This document shows, one piece after another, positions 1-8,431 of a stretch of 53,928 nucleotides of DNA. The notes under the pieces are model-generated. The model saw nothing but the letters and a program-made list of their open reading frames with translations. It ran no database searches and was not told the DNA's origin. Within the stretch, counting starts at the first letter, position 1; each line of letters begins with the position of its first letter. Made by a program: the position numbers and the translations under genes. The stretch comes from Candidatus Marinamargulisbacteria bacterium SCGC AG-410-N11 (GTDB taxonomy: Bacteria > Margulisbacteria > Marinamargulisbacteria > GCA-2716485 > AG-410-N11): contig QFBS01000007.1 of assembly GCA_003265895.1 (NCBI GenBank), positions 1-53,928 of the forward strand. Direction: 5' to 3'.

Positions 1-1277
1 GGATTGCTATAATTGGAGGCTATAGAACTCCTTTTGCAAAAGCTGGAACGGCCTTAAAAGAATACTCAGCAGATGAGCTAGGTGTATTTATAATTAATCA
101 TATGTTTGATAAGGTAAATTTAAATAGAGATGAAGTAGATGAAGTTATATTTGGTAATGTCGCTCAACCTGCAAACGCAGCCAATATAGCTAGAGTAATT
201 GCTCTAAAGTCTGGGTTTAAGCATTCGATTCCGGCCTATACTGTTCATCGAAATTGTGCATCTGGAATGGAGTCAATTACGTCTGGGGCGATTAACATAA
301 AAGCTGGTTATTCAAATATTATTGTAGCTGGTGGGACAGAGTCAATGTCAAATATTCCTTTACTATACAATGACAAGATGAAGGCATTTTTTGAAAAAAG
401 TACAAAAAAACTTTCTCTTATTAAAAGATTAAAACATTTATCAACTTTTAGATTAAGCTTTTTAAAACCTGTAATAGGTGTAGTGGAAGGGTTAACCGAC
501 CCAACCTGTAATTTAATAATGGGAATGACTGCCGAAAACTTAGCAAAAGACTTTAACATAAACAGAACAGATCAAGATCGATTTGCTTTAAATAGTCATC
601 ATAAAGTTGCAAAAGCAATAGCTGAAAACAAGTATGATGATGAAATAGTACCTATACCATCAAAGTCTTTTTCTAATTTAATAAAAGAAGATGTGGGTCC
701 AAGACCAGATCAATCAATAGAGGCTCTTGCTAAATTAAAACCATTTTTTGATCGCAAAAATGGAACAGTAACAGTAGGTAACGCTTGTCCGCTAACAGAT
801 GGAGCTGCTTCAGTTATTTTAATGACAGAAGAAGAGGCTAAAAAACGAAACTTAGAGCCACTAGGTTATTTAAGAGAATTTGCTTATGCAGGATTAGATC
901 CCAGTAGAATGGGATTAGGTCCTGTATTTGCTACTTCAAAATTACTAGATAAAACTGGATTAACAGTTCAGGATATTGATTTAATGGAAATGAATGAAGC
1001 ATTTTCAGTTCAAATACTAGCTAATTTAGAAGCATTTAAATCTAAAGAATTTGCCAATAAATTTTTAAATAAAAAAGATCCTATAGGAGAGGTAAATCCA
1101 GAAATTGTTAATGTAAATGGAGGCGCTGTTGCCTTAGGACATCCAGTAGGAACTTCTGGAACAAGGATAATAATTACGTTGCTTAGAGAGTTGAAAAGAC
1201 AAAATAAAAAGCGTGGAATTGCATCATTATGTGTTGGAGGCGGCCAGGGAGGTGCCTGTTTATTGGAGGTAGATTAA
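1..1277 (+). CDS. fadI: acetyl-CoA acyltransferase (thiolase, FadI/trifunctional beta-subunit type), 5' partial
   Basis: This thiolase cleaves 3-ketoacyl-CoA with CoA in the last step of beta-oxidation. The reading frame is open from the first codon of the window (reads IAIIGGYRTPFAKAG), so the true start lies upstream. The visible 424 residues contain the nucleophile motif NCASGMES (Cys about residue 85), the catalytic His in GHPVGTSG (about 380) and the C-terminal acid/base Cys in CVGGGQGGACLLE. The insertion after the first third, ending GMTAENLA, is typical of the long-chain FadI/HADHB branch rather than short-chain AtoB enzymes. The stop is followed one base later by the fadJ start, so the two are co-transcribed and probably form the alpha/beta trifunctional complex. 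The family call is firm; chain-length preference is inferred. Confidence 0.93.
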   Translation, partial: IAIIGGYRTPFAKAGTALKEYSADELGVFIINHMFDKVNLNRDEVDEVIFGNVAQPANAANIARVIALKSGFKHSIPAYTVHRNCASGMESITSGAINIKAGYSNIIVAGGTESMSNIPLLYNDKMKAFFEKSTKKLSLIKRLKHLSTFRLSFLKPVIGVVEGLTDPTCNLIMGMTAENLAKDFNINRTDQDRFALNSHHKVAKAIAENKYDDEIVPIPSKSFSNLIKEDVGPRPDQSIEALAKLKPFFDRKNGTVTVGNACPLTDGAASVILMTEEEAKKRNLEPLGYLREFAYAGLDPSRMGLGPVFATSKLLDKTGLTVQDIDLMEMNEAFSVQILANLEAFKSKEFANKFLNKKDPIGEVNPEIVNVNGGAVALGHPVGTSGTRIIITLLRELKRQNKKRGIASLCVGGGQGGACLLEVD

Positions 1278-1278
1278 G

Positions 1279-3417
1279 ATGTCCAACTTTACTTACACAG
1301 AATCGGATAATATAGGTATAATAAATTTTGATCAAAAAAATGAAAAGGTTAATAAATTAACGTCAACATTATTGATTGAATTAAGCGAACAACTAGATCT
1401 TATTAAAAAAAGTAATACTATAAAAGTTCTATTATTTAAGAGTAGTAAACCTGGCATTTTTTTAGCGGGAGCAGACATACAAGAAATTAAAGGTTTAAAA
1501 GACAGGCCATCTGCATTAAAAATAGTAAAGGCAGGGCAACAATACATTAGTAAAATTAGTCAATTAAAAAATATTATTACTATTTCAGTTATTGAAGGGG
1601 CTTGTTTAGGTGGCGGACTAGAATTTGCTCTTGCTTGTGATTATCGAGTAGCATCAGAATCTAGTAAAGTGAAAATTGGATTGCCAGAAGTAAAGCTGGG
1701 TATTATTCCTGGTTTTGGAGGTACACAACGATTACCTCGCTTAATTGGATTACAGAAAAGTTTACCATTAATTTTATCAGGATCAATGGTTGATACGAAA
1801 AAAGCCTATAGACAAAAAATTATTGATGACTACTTCCCTGAAGGATTATTTGAAAACTATTTAGAATCTTTTATTAACAATATTCAACAAAAAGGCTTTC
1901 AAACAAAAATTAAAGAGAGGCGATCTCTTAAAGGAATACAGAATTGTCTTTTAGAGAAAACATCGATTGGTAGAAATTTAATTTTTTCTAAAGCAAAAAA
2001 AAGCATTATTTTTAAAACTAAAGGTCATTACCCGGCACCATTAAAAGCCTTAGAAACAATCAGAAAGTCATTTAATTTAAAACTAGAAGATGGGTTAAAA
2101 GTAGAAGCTAATGGTTTTTCGTCTTTAATAATGACAACAGAGTATAAGAATTTGATTCATTTGTTTTTTATAAATGAAGATTTAAAAAAACAAGTAAGTA
2201 TAACTAAGTCGTATCCTCCGATTAAGACTGCAGCTGTTATAGGGGCTGGGTTAATGGGTAGTGGAATAGCTTGGCTATTTGGATATCGAGGAATACGAGT
2301 AAAATTAAAAGATGTGAAGTGGGATTTTATTTTAAAGGGGTTGCGTTCTATTAATCAAATTTTAGATAAATTAAGAAAAAAACGTCGAATTAAATACCAA
2401 AAACAAATCGCTATTATGCAATCTATATCAGGAACTTTAGAAAGTTCTAGTTTGAAAAAAAGTAATATTATTATTGAAGCAATAATAGAAAACCTAGCGG
2501 TAAAGAAAAAGGTTTTTGAAGAATTAGAGGAGCATGTTTCAAAGGATACATTATTAGCGACTAATACATCGTCTCTATCAATAACAAAAATTGCAAAGGA
2601 CTTAAAAAATCCTGAACGATTTTTAGGGATTCATTTTTTTAGCCCTGTAAATATGATGCCTTTAGTAGAAATTATTCCTGGAGAAAAAACAAATCAAGAG
2701 TCAATAGAAAGAGCTGTTACTTTAATAAAAGATTTAAAAAAGGTTCCGGTAGTAGTTAAGAACTGTCCTGGTTTTTTAATTAATAGAATTTTTTTGCCAT
2801 ACATAAATGAAGCTTTATTTTGTTTGCAAGATGGCGGTGATATTGAACTTATTGATAACATGGTCGTAAAATTTGGAATGCCATTAGGGCCCTACTCATT
2901 AGCAGACGAAGTAGGTTTAGATATTGGATATCATGTATTAAAAGTATTAGAGGATGGATATGGTAGTAGAATGGCCTTATGTCCTTTATTTGTAAACATA
3001 TTTAATGATTTAAAATTAAAAGGTAAAAAAGACGGTAAAGGGTTTTATAAATATGAAAGTAAAGATAAAAAAATTAATTTAGAATTAAAAAACTATATTA
3101 AACAGAATCAAACATTACCAAATTCTAAAATTATTAAAGAAGATATTGTTGACAGAATGATGTTAATGATGGTCAATGAGGCGTCACGTTGTTTAGAAGA
3201 GAATATTGTGGAAAAGGCAGAGTATTTAGATATGGCTATGATTTTAGGTACTGGCTTTCCACCATTTAGAGGCGGCGTTTGTAAATATGCAGATAATTTA
3301 GGTATCCCAGTAGTAGTTAAAAAACTAAAGAACTTTGCTAAAAAATATGGAGAAAGATTTACGCCATCTTCATATTTAATTCAATTAGAAGAAAGTCAAA
3401 GCAGTTTTTATAAATAA
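1279..3417 (+). CDS. fadJ: 3-hydroxyacyl-CoA dehydrogenase / enoyl-CoA hydratase multifunctional protein (FadJ-like)
   Basis: This protein hydrates trans-2-enoyl-CoA and oxidises the 3-hydroxyacyl-CoA with NAD. The N-terminal crotonase domain (about 1-190) carries GACLGGGLEFALACDYR and LPEVKLGIIPGFGGTQRLPR, including the two expected catalytic Glu residues. A linker leads to the dehydrogenase Rossmann motif GAGLMGSGIAW (about 320), NTSSLSIT, and the catalytic His in GIHFFSPVNMMPLVEI (about 450), followed by the helical C-terminal dehydrogenase domains ending around the motif GTGFPPFRGG. The 712 residues match the usual FadJ/FadB length. It starts one base after the fadI stop and would form the alpha-subunit of the same complex. 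No active-site loss was seen. Confidence 0.94.
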   Translation: MSNFTYTESDNIGIINFDQKNEKVNKLTSTLLIELSEQLDLIKKSNTIKVLLFKSSKPGIFLAGADIQEIKGLKDRPSALKIVKAGQQYISKISQLKNIITISVIEGACLGGGLEFALACDYRVASESSKVKIGLPEVKLGIIPGFGGTQRLPRLIGLQKSLPLILSGSMVDTKKAYRQKIIDDYFPEGLFENYLESFINNIQQKGFQTKIKERRSLKGIQNCLLEKTSIGRNLIFSKAKKSIIFKTKGHYPAPLKALETIRKSFNLKLEDGLKVEANGFSSLIMTTEYKNLIHLFFINEDLKKQVSITKSYPPIKTAAVIGAGLMGSGIAWLFGYRGIRVKLKDVKWDFILKGLRSINQILDKLRKKRRIKYQKQIAIMQSISGTLESSSLKKSNIIIEAIIENLAVKKKVFEELEEHVSKDTLLATNTSSLSITKIAKDLKNPERFLGIHFFSPVNMMPLVEIIPGEKTNQESIERAVTLIKDLKKVPVVVKNCPGFLINRIFLPYINEALFCLQDGGDIELIDNMVVKFGMPLGPYSLADEVGLDIGYHVLKVLEDGYGSRMALCPLFVNIFNDLKLKGKKDGKGFYKYESKDKKINLELKNYIKQNQTLPNSKIIKEDIVDRMMLMMVNEASRCLEENIVEKAEYLDMAMILGTGFPPFRGGVCKYADNLGIPVVVKKLKNFAKKYGERFTPSSYLIQLEESQSSFYK

Positions 3418-3478
3418 AATGTTTCTTTATTTTTTTTTTGGGGAAGAAATTAAATAGAACAAAAATAAGGAGTATTGA

Positions 3479-5926
3479 ATGAACTTAAATTTTCTAGATT
3501 CGGATATAATCTTAAAATGGCATGATATTTATAATATGTACTTTCCATACGCTCAAGCTATAGTTATAGTAGCATTGACGTATTTTAATGTTCCATTTTT
3601 AATATGGAGTGTTTTTATTGGGTGGACAGCCCTAGTATTCTTATCACCTCAAGTTTTTATCATTACGTTAAGTGTATTAGTTCTATTAAATATTAAATTA
3701 ATTCGTAAAGTTTTAATTAGTAGCATTATAATGAAGACTATTATTTCTTTAAAAATATTACCTAAAATATCAGATACAGAAAAAGAGGCCATTAATGCAG
3801 GTACAGTTTGGTTAGATGGAGAAATTTTTACAGGAAAGCCAAATCTAAAAAAAATATTAGAGATTAAAGATTCTAAATTAAGTAAAGACGAACAAGAGTT
3901 TTTAGATGGCCCTGTTGAAGAGTTATGTGAAATGGTAAATGACTGGGATGTAAATCAGACAAGAGATTTTGAGCCTAAAGTATGGGATTTTATTAAGAAA
4001 AAGAAGTTTTTTGGTCTAATTATTCCAAAAGAGTATGGAGGTTTGGGTTTTTCAGCATTAGGAAATAGCTCCGTTATTGCCAAACTCAGTTCGAGATCAT
4101 CGGCATTAGCGATTACATGTATGGTCCCAAATTCATTAGGACCAGCTGAATTACTAATCCATTATGGTACACAAGAACAAAAAGAATATTATTTACCTAG
4201 ATTAGCAGTAGGGCAAGAAATTCCTTGCTTTGGGTTAACAGAACCAAATGCAGGATCTGATGCTGGGGCATTATCATCAAAAGGGGAGATTTTTAAAAAT
4301 AAAGAAGGAAAACTGTACATTAGATTATCAATTAATAAACGATGGATAACACTATCTGCAATATCTACAGTAATCGGTTTAGCCTTTCGTTTATATGACC
4401 CAAATAAATTATTAGGAGAAAAAATAGATTTAGGAATTACATGTGCATTAATACCCAGTAATACTCCAGGCATAGAACTTGGTAATCGGCATGATCCTTT
4501 AGGTGTTCCTTTTGTTAACTCTCCAGTGAGAGGCGAGAACGTAGAAATTCCATTATCGTATATTATTGGAGAAGAGTCAGGTATTGGTAACGGCTGGCGC
4601 ATGTTAATGGAATGTTTAGCAGCTGGACGAGGTATTAGTTTACCAGCTACTTGTACGGGAGGGGCAAAGTATCTTACTCGTGTAGTTTCAGCGTATGCTT
4701 CTGTCAGAAAACAGTTTGGGCTACCACTTGGTAAATTTGAAGGTGTTGAAGAACCAATTGCACGAATGGCTACAACATCGTATATATTAGAATCGGCAAG
4801 ACGTTTAACATGTACTGGGATCGATAAAGGCGCTAAACCTGCTGTACTAACGGCTATCGCAAAATATAATTTTACAGAAGAATTTAGAACGGTTGTTAAT
4901 GATGCTATGGATGTGGTGGCTGGTTCTGCAATTTCTTTAGGGCCAACCAACTTGGTTGCTGGCAGTTACTTCTCATCGCCAATTAGTATAACAGTCGAAG
5001 GCGCTAATATATTAACACGAACATTGATTATTTTTGGCCAAGGTGTATTAAGAGGACATCCTTATGTGTTAAAGCAAGTGCAGGCTATTGAAGAAAATAA
5101 CTACAAGAATTTTGATAGAGCAATTTGGGAGCATATTGCCCATGTAATATCAAATACATCACGATATATTGTTTTATCCTTAACAAAAGGATTAATTTTA
5201 TTTCCTTTATTACTTACGAAACATGGGAGATATAAACAGCGTATCATTTGGGGGTCTACAATCTTTGCTTGGTTAGCAGATATTGCATTATTTACATTAG
5301 GCGGTAATCTAAAAAGAAAAGAAAAGCTTACAGGTCGCTATGCAGATATCTTGTCTTGGCTATATATGGCTATTAGTGTTTTAAAGCGATACGAATCAGA
5401 AGGTTCTCTTAAAGAAGATCGCGTATTATTTCAGAATAGTATGGAAGTATGTTTTTATAATATTCAACAAGCATTAACTGGAATATTGACAAATTTAGGA
5501 TTTCCTTTCAAAATATTAAGTTTATTTCATCGATTAAATCCAATCGGATACCAACATGTAGATAAGGTAGGTAGTCAAATCGCAAGTTTAATTCAAAAAC
5601 CAGGTCAACAAAGAGATCGACTTACAGAAGGTGTTTTTCAAAGTAAAGACCTTAATGATCCTTATTGTGAACTAGAAGAAGCCTTTCAGTTGATTGATTT
5701 AAGTAATGAATCAGCTCGAAAAATAAAAGATGCAATTCGTAAACAAAAAATTTCGACAAAGAATCCATCTGAAATTATCAAAAAAGCAATTGAATCTAAC
5801 ATAATTACCGAAAAAGAGTCACAAATATTGATGAATGCGGAGGCATTAAGAAGAAAGGTGATTCAGGTTGATGAATTTACGCCAGATCAATATTTTAAAA
5901 AGAATAAAAATAAAAAAGTAAGTTAA
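3479..5926 (+). CDS. fadE: acyl-CoA dehydrogenase FadE
   Basis: This enzyme carries out the first, FAD-dependent step of beta-oxidation (acyl-CoA to trans-2-enoyl-CoA). At 815 residues it matches the large FadE type rather than the 380-residue ACAD type. Hydrophobic N-terminal segments (about 15-90) should anchor it to the inner membrane. The ACAD core has GLTEPNAGSDAG (about 251) and the FadE-specific stretch EGANILTRTLIIFGQG (about 507), where the active-site Glu of the family lies. The remaining 280 residues are the DUF1974-type C-terminal extension. A good Shine-Dalgarno site (aaggag) precedes the ATG. The gene follows fadJ after 61 bp; no electron-transfer flavoprotein genes are in view. 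Confidence 0.93.
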   Translation: MNLNFLDSDIILKWHDIYNMYFPYAQAIVIVALTYFNVPFLIWSVFIGWTALVFLSPQVFIITLSVLVLLNIKLIRKVLISSIIMKTIISLKILPKISDTEKEAINAGTVWLDGEIFTGKPNLKKILEIKDSKLSKDEQEFLDGPVEELCEMVNDWDVNQTRDFEPKVWDFIKKKKFFGLIIPKEYGGLGFSALGNSSVIAKLSSRSSALAITCMVPNSLGPAELLIHYGTQEQKEYYLPRLAVGQEIPCFGLTEPNAGSDAGALSSKGEIFKNKEGKLYIRLSINKRWITLSAISTVIGLAFRLYDPNKLLGEKIDLGITCALIPSNTPGIELGNRHDPLGVPFVNSPVRGENVEIPLSYIIGEESGIGNGWRMLMECLAAGRGISLPATCTGGAKYLTRVVSAYASVRKQFGLPLGKFEGVEEPIARMATTSYILESARRLTCTGIDKGAKPAVLTAIAKYNFTEEFRTVVNDAMDVVAGSAISLGPTNLVAGSYFSSPISITVEGANILTRTLIIFGQGVLRGHPYVLKQVQAIEENNYKNFDRAIWEHIAHVISNTSRYIVLSLTKGLILFPLLLTKHGRYKQRIIWGSTIFAWLADIALFTLGGNLKRKEKLTGRYADILSWLYMAISVLKRYESEGSLKEDRVLFQNSMEVCFYNIQQALTGILTNLGFPFKILSLFHRLNPIGYQHVDKVGSQIASLIQKPGQQRDRLTEGVFQSKDLNDPYCELEEAFQLIDLSNESARKIKDAIRKQKISTKNPSEIIKKAIESNIITEKESQILMNAEALRRKVIQVDEFTPDQYFKKNKNKKVS

Positions 5927-5942
5927 CGAAAGTAAATAATTA

Positions 5943-6224
5943 ATGATTCCAATTCAAGAAACATTATGGGTACCTATAATATGTATAGCTGTAATTTTAG
6001 TTGTTGTTAGTATAATTATTAAAAGAATTATAAAGCTAGTTTTGTTTATGGCTATTATAGTATCACTATTGATAACCCATAATATTATGATTAAAGATAA
6101 CAAACCTTTAACAGTAGATAATATCAATATATATTTTAAAAAAACGATATCGAATACGTTTTCGTTAATTACAAATTGGGTTCCTCAAGCATCGGTAAAT
6201 GATAAAGTTATTAATATAGAGTGA
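5943..6224 (+). CDS. small hydrophobic membrane protein, unknown function
   Basis: This 93-residue protein has one or two membrane-spanning segments in its first half (VPIICIAVILVVVSIII, then a second hydrophobic stretch LVLFMAIIVSLLI) and a polar tail. It was not recognised. It begins 16 bp after the fadE stop, with no strong Shine-Dalgarno site, and its stop overlaps the GTG of the next gene, so it is probably transcribed and translated with the fad genes. A link to FadE membrane anchoring is possible but only positional. Confidence 0.55.
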   Translation: MIPIQETLWVPIICIAVILVVVSIIIKRIIKLVLFMAIIVSLLITHNIMIKDNKPLTVDNINIYFKKTISNTFSLITNWVPQASVNDKVINIE

Positions 6225-6877
6225 TATCAAAATATAAGCATATTTCATTTAAAATAACAAAGAGATTTAAGAATAAATCACTAGAGCAGTTTTTAAAAGA
6301 GGTACCGATTGAAGTAGAGCTAAAAATAAGGCGTTATGTTGGGTGTTTATATTTATATAATCAAAACTTAATTCATTGGTATGTATTAAACAAAAATTTA
6401 AAATATTTAATAATAGAGCTAAACTATTTAAAAAAAACTAATCTAGAAAAACATATTAACTTAGTTGATATGTTTGGAATGACACCATTAATGTATACTT
6501 TAAAAACTAAGCAATCTAAAATGTTAAAATTATTAATAGATAATGGCGCAAATTTAAACCATAAAAAAGCAATAAGTAATCAATTAACGAGATATTTATA
6601 TGAATATTCTTTAGTGACAGGTGATTTAGTTTCTCTTAACCGGTGGTTTAAGCAAAGTAAGTCAATAAATAAATGGAAAATTTATAAAGAGTGTAATAAA
6701 GAGTTAGCCAGAATTTGTAAAAAACGATTACATTTAAGTCGAATACAAAGACGACCGATATTTATAGATGATCAAAAATTTGAAATAAATAGAGATATTT
6801 TAAAAATAATAAAAAAAAGACTTCAAATAGTAGATTTAATTATTTTTAAAATCAAATACAACATTTTTTGTTGGTGA
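6221..6877 (+). CDS. ankyrin-like repeat protein, unknown function
   Basis: This 218-residue, very basic protein contains one recognisable ankyrin unit at about residues 85-118: FGMTPLMYTLKTKQSKMLKL followed by LLIDNGANLNHK. This is the standard 'G.TPL..A......V..LL..GA..N' pattern. The rest has no clear family. GTG is chosen as start because it overlaps the preceding stop (GTGA) and the only later Met codons lie inside the ankyrin unit. The C-terminus ends in TGG TGA, the stop codon falling inside the opposite-strand tRNA-Lys gene. It is a weakly supported but plausible real gene: the frame is long and the repeat motif is clear. Confidence 0.6.
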   Translation: MISKYKHISFKITKRFKNKSLEQFLKEVPIEVELKIRRYVGCLYLYNQNLIHWYVLNKNLKYLIIELNYLKKTNLEKHINLVDMFGMTPLMYTLKTKQSKMLKLLIDNGANLNHKKAISNQLTRYLYEYSLVTGDLVSLNRWFKQSKSINKWKIYKECNKELARICKKRLHLSRIQRRPIFIDDQKFEINRDILKIIKKRLQIVDLIIFKIKYNIFCW

Positions 6878-6947
6878 TCCGGGTGGGGATCGAACCCACG
6901 ACCACTGGATTAAAAGTCAAGTGCTCTACCAACTGAGCTACCGGATC
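6872..6947 (-). tRNA. tRNA-Lys (anticodon TTT)
   Basis: Read on the minus strand, a perfect 7-bp acceptor stem (GATCCGG/CCGGATC) is followed by TA, the D-arm GCTC-AGTTGGTA-GAGC, the anticodon loop CTTTTAA (anticodon TTT), the T-arm GTGGG-TTCGATC-CCCAC, discriminator A and an encoded CCA. It is 76 nt long including CCA. Its last six bases, including the CCA, overlap the end of the convergent ankyrin-like gene. Confidence 0.97.
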
Positions 6948-7022
6948 ACTATGTAAAGAATTTTAGTAGAAATTTGAAAAAATTACAACAAAAAAAAATA
7001 AAACTCTATTTTTTTAATATAA

Positions 7023-7052
7023 TTTACAAAGTATATCAAAAAAAGATATAAT
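7023..7052 (+). promoter_or_regulatory. putative sigma-70 promoter of the symporter gene
   Basis: TTTACA (7023-7028), an 18-bp spacer and a consensus TATAAT (7047-7052) lie about 30 nt before the ATG. A Shine-Dalgarno-like aaagggg sits at 7067-7073. The -10 is perfect and the -35 has four or five matches; in DNA this A+T-rich such boxes arise by chance, hence moderate confidence. Confidence 0.45.
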
Positions 7053-7082
7053 AACTACTCATTCATAAAGGGGTAAAAAATC

Positions 7083-8360
7083 ATGAATTTTAAATTTAAA
7101 CTACATACACAAATTTTAGTTTCTATCGTATTAGGGTTTATAATTGGGATAATTTTAAGAGAAAAAGCTGCTTTCTTTGAACCCATAATTACAATCTTAT
7201 CCATATTTGGAAAAATTTTTATAAGATTATTAAAAATGATTATTATTCCGATTGTTTTTTCGTCTTTAGTAGTTGGAATAATTAATTTAGGTAATGTAAG
7301 AAACTTAGGTAAATTAGGCGTTCGAACATTTATCTATTATATGTCAACTACAATTATGGCTGTTTTAATTGGGATGGCATGCGTAAATTTAATACAACCT
7401 GGAGAAAATGCCAATTTAACAGATAATAATTTATCGAGCATTCAATCTGAACTAGTAAGTAGTTCTTCTGAAAAAGTAATGTCTATTAAGGAAAATGCTT
7501 CTAAGCAAAATCAAATTGAGAATTTAGTGAATTATGTTCCAGATAATATATTTAATTCTATAGTAGATGAAAATATGATTGGAATCATTATTTTTTCATT
7601 AATTTTTGGATGTGCTCTGTTAACAATCGGTCGAAATAAAGATCTTATGACAGGATTTGTAGAGGGCATTAATGACATTATGCTAAAAATTACCGATTGG
7701 ATAATGAAGATTGCTCCAATTGGTGTGTTTTGTTTGATTGCAGCTTTAATTACTCAAACAGGAATAGGTGCTTTTAAAAATCTAATATTTTATATTATTA
7801 CAGTATTAATTGGATTAGTAATTCATGTATTAATTACGTACACCAGTATATTAGTATTTTTAGCTAATTATTCTCCAATAATATTCATTAAAAAAATGTT
7901 CCCAGCACTAGCAACTGCTTTTTCAACAGATAGTAGTGTGGCGACGTTACCCGTAACAATGGATTGTTTGGAGAATAATGTTGGTGTATCTAAAAAGGTA
8001 ACTAATTTTGTAGCTCCACTTGGAGCAACTATGAATATGGATGGAACAGCGTTATATGAAGCTGTAGCGGCGATGTTTATAGCTCAAGCATATGGCGCAG
8101 ATTTAACAATGGTTGAACAGTTAATTATTTTCTTTACGGCAACCTTGGCATCTATAGGTGCAGCAGGAATTCCTAGTGCAGGTTTAGTAACCTTAGTTAT
8201 TGTACTAAGATCAGTTAATTTGCCACTAGATGCTATTGCGTATTTATTAGCAGTTGATCGAATTTTAGATATGTGCCGAACAACTGTAAATGTTTTAGGT
8301 GATGCGTGTGGTGCAATTTTATTATCGAAATTTGAAGGAGAGAAACTACAAATTGATTAA
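7083..8360 (+). CDS. gltP: dicarboxylate/glutamate:cation symporter (DAACS/SLC1 family)
   Basis: This inner-membrane transporter couples uptake of an acidic amino acid or dicarboxylate to Na+ or H+. The 425 residues are hydrophobic throughout and carry the family signatures: APLGATMNMDGTALYEAV (NMDGT loop), a re-entrant loop IGAAGIPSAGLVTLVIV, and the last-helix substrate motif LDMCRTTVNVLGDACGA. In that last motif the Asp, Arg, Thr, Asn and Asp that bind substrate and cation in GltPh (D394, R397, T398, N401, D405) are all present; the Arg argues for an acidic substrate. The gene stands alone after tRNA-Lys. Exact substrate (glutamate, aspartate or C4-dicarboxylate) and coupling ion are not decidable from the sequence. 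Confidence 0.92.
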   Translation: MNFKFKLHTQILVSIVLGFIIGIILREKAAFFEPIITILSIFGKIFIRLLKMIIIPIVFSSLVVGIINLGNVRNLGKLGVRTFIYYMSTTIMAVLIGMACVNLIQPGENANLTDNNLSSIQSELVSSSSEKVMSIKENASKQNQIENLVNYVPDNIFNSIVDENMIGIIIFSLIFGCALLTIGRNKDLMTGFVEGINDIMLKITDWIMKIAPIGVFCLIAALITQTGIGAFKNLIFYIITVLIGLVIHVLITYTSILVFLANYSPIIFIKKMFPALATAFSTDSSVATLPVTMDCLENNVGVSKKVTNFVAPLGATMNMDGTALYEAVAAMFIAQAYGADLTMVEQLIIFFTATLASIGAAGIPSAGLVTLVIVLRSVNLPLDAIAYLLAVDRILDMCRTTVNVLGDACGAILLSKFEGEKLQID

Positions 8361-8431
8361 TTTGTTTGATTCGGCATTAGTCATTTGATATTATAACGAT
8401 CATATTTAAAGAATTTAGAAAGGTGAAAAAA

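Noticed and set aside
3418-3445. A+T-only hairpin with T-run after fadJ
   Set aside because: AAATAAA/TTTATTT is too weak for a terminator and fadE follows at 61 bp in the same direction; more likely chance in this base composition.
4189-4950. A 253-codon open frame antisense to fadE
   Set aside because: It is the mirror of a well-conserved ACAD core, has no ribosome site or family match, and the sense gene is unambiguous.
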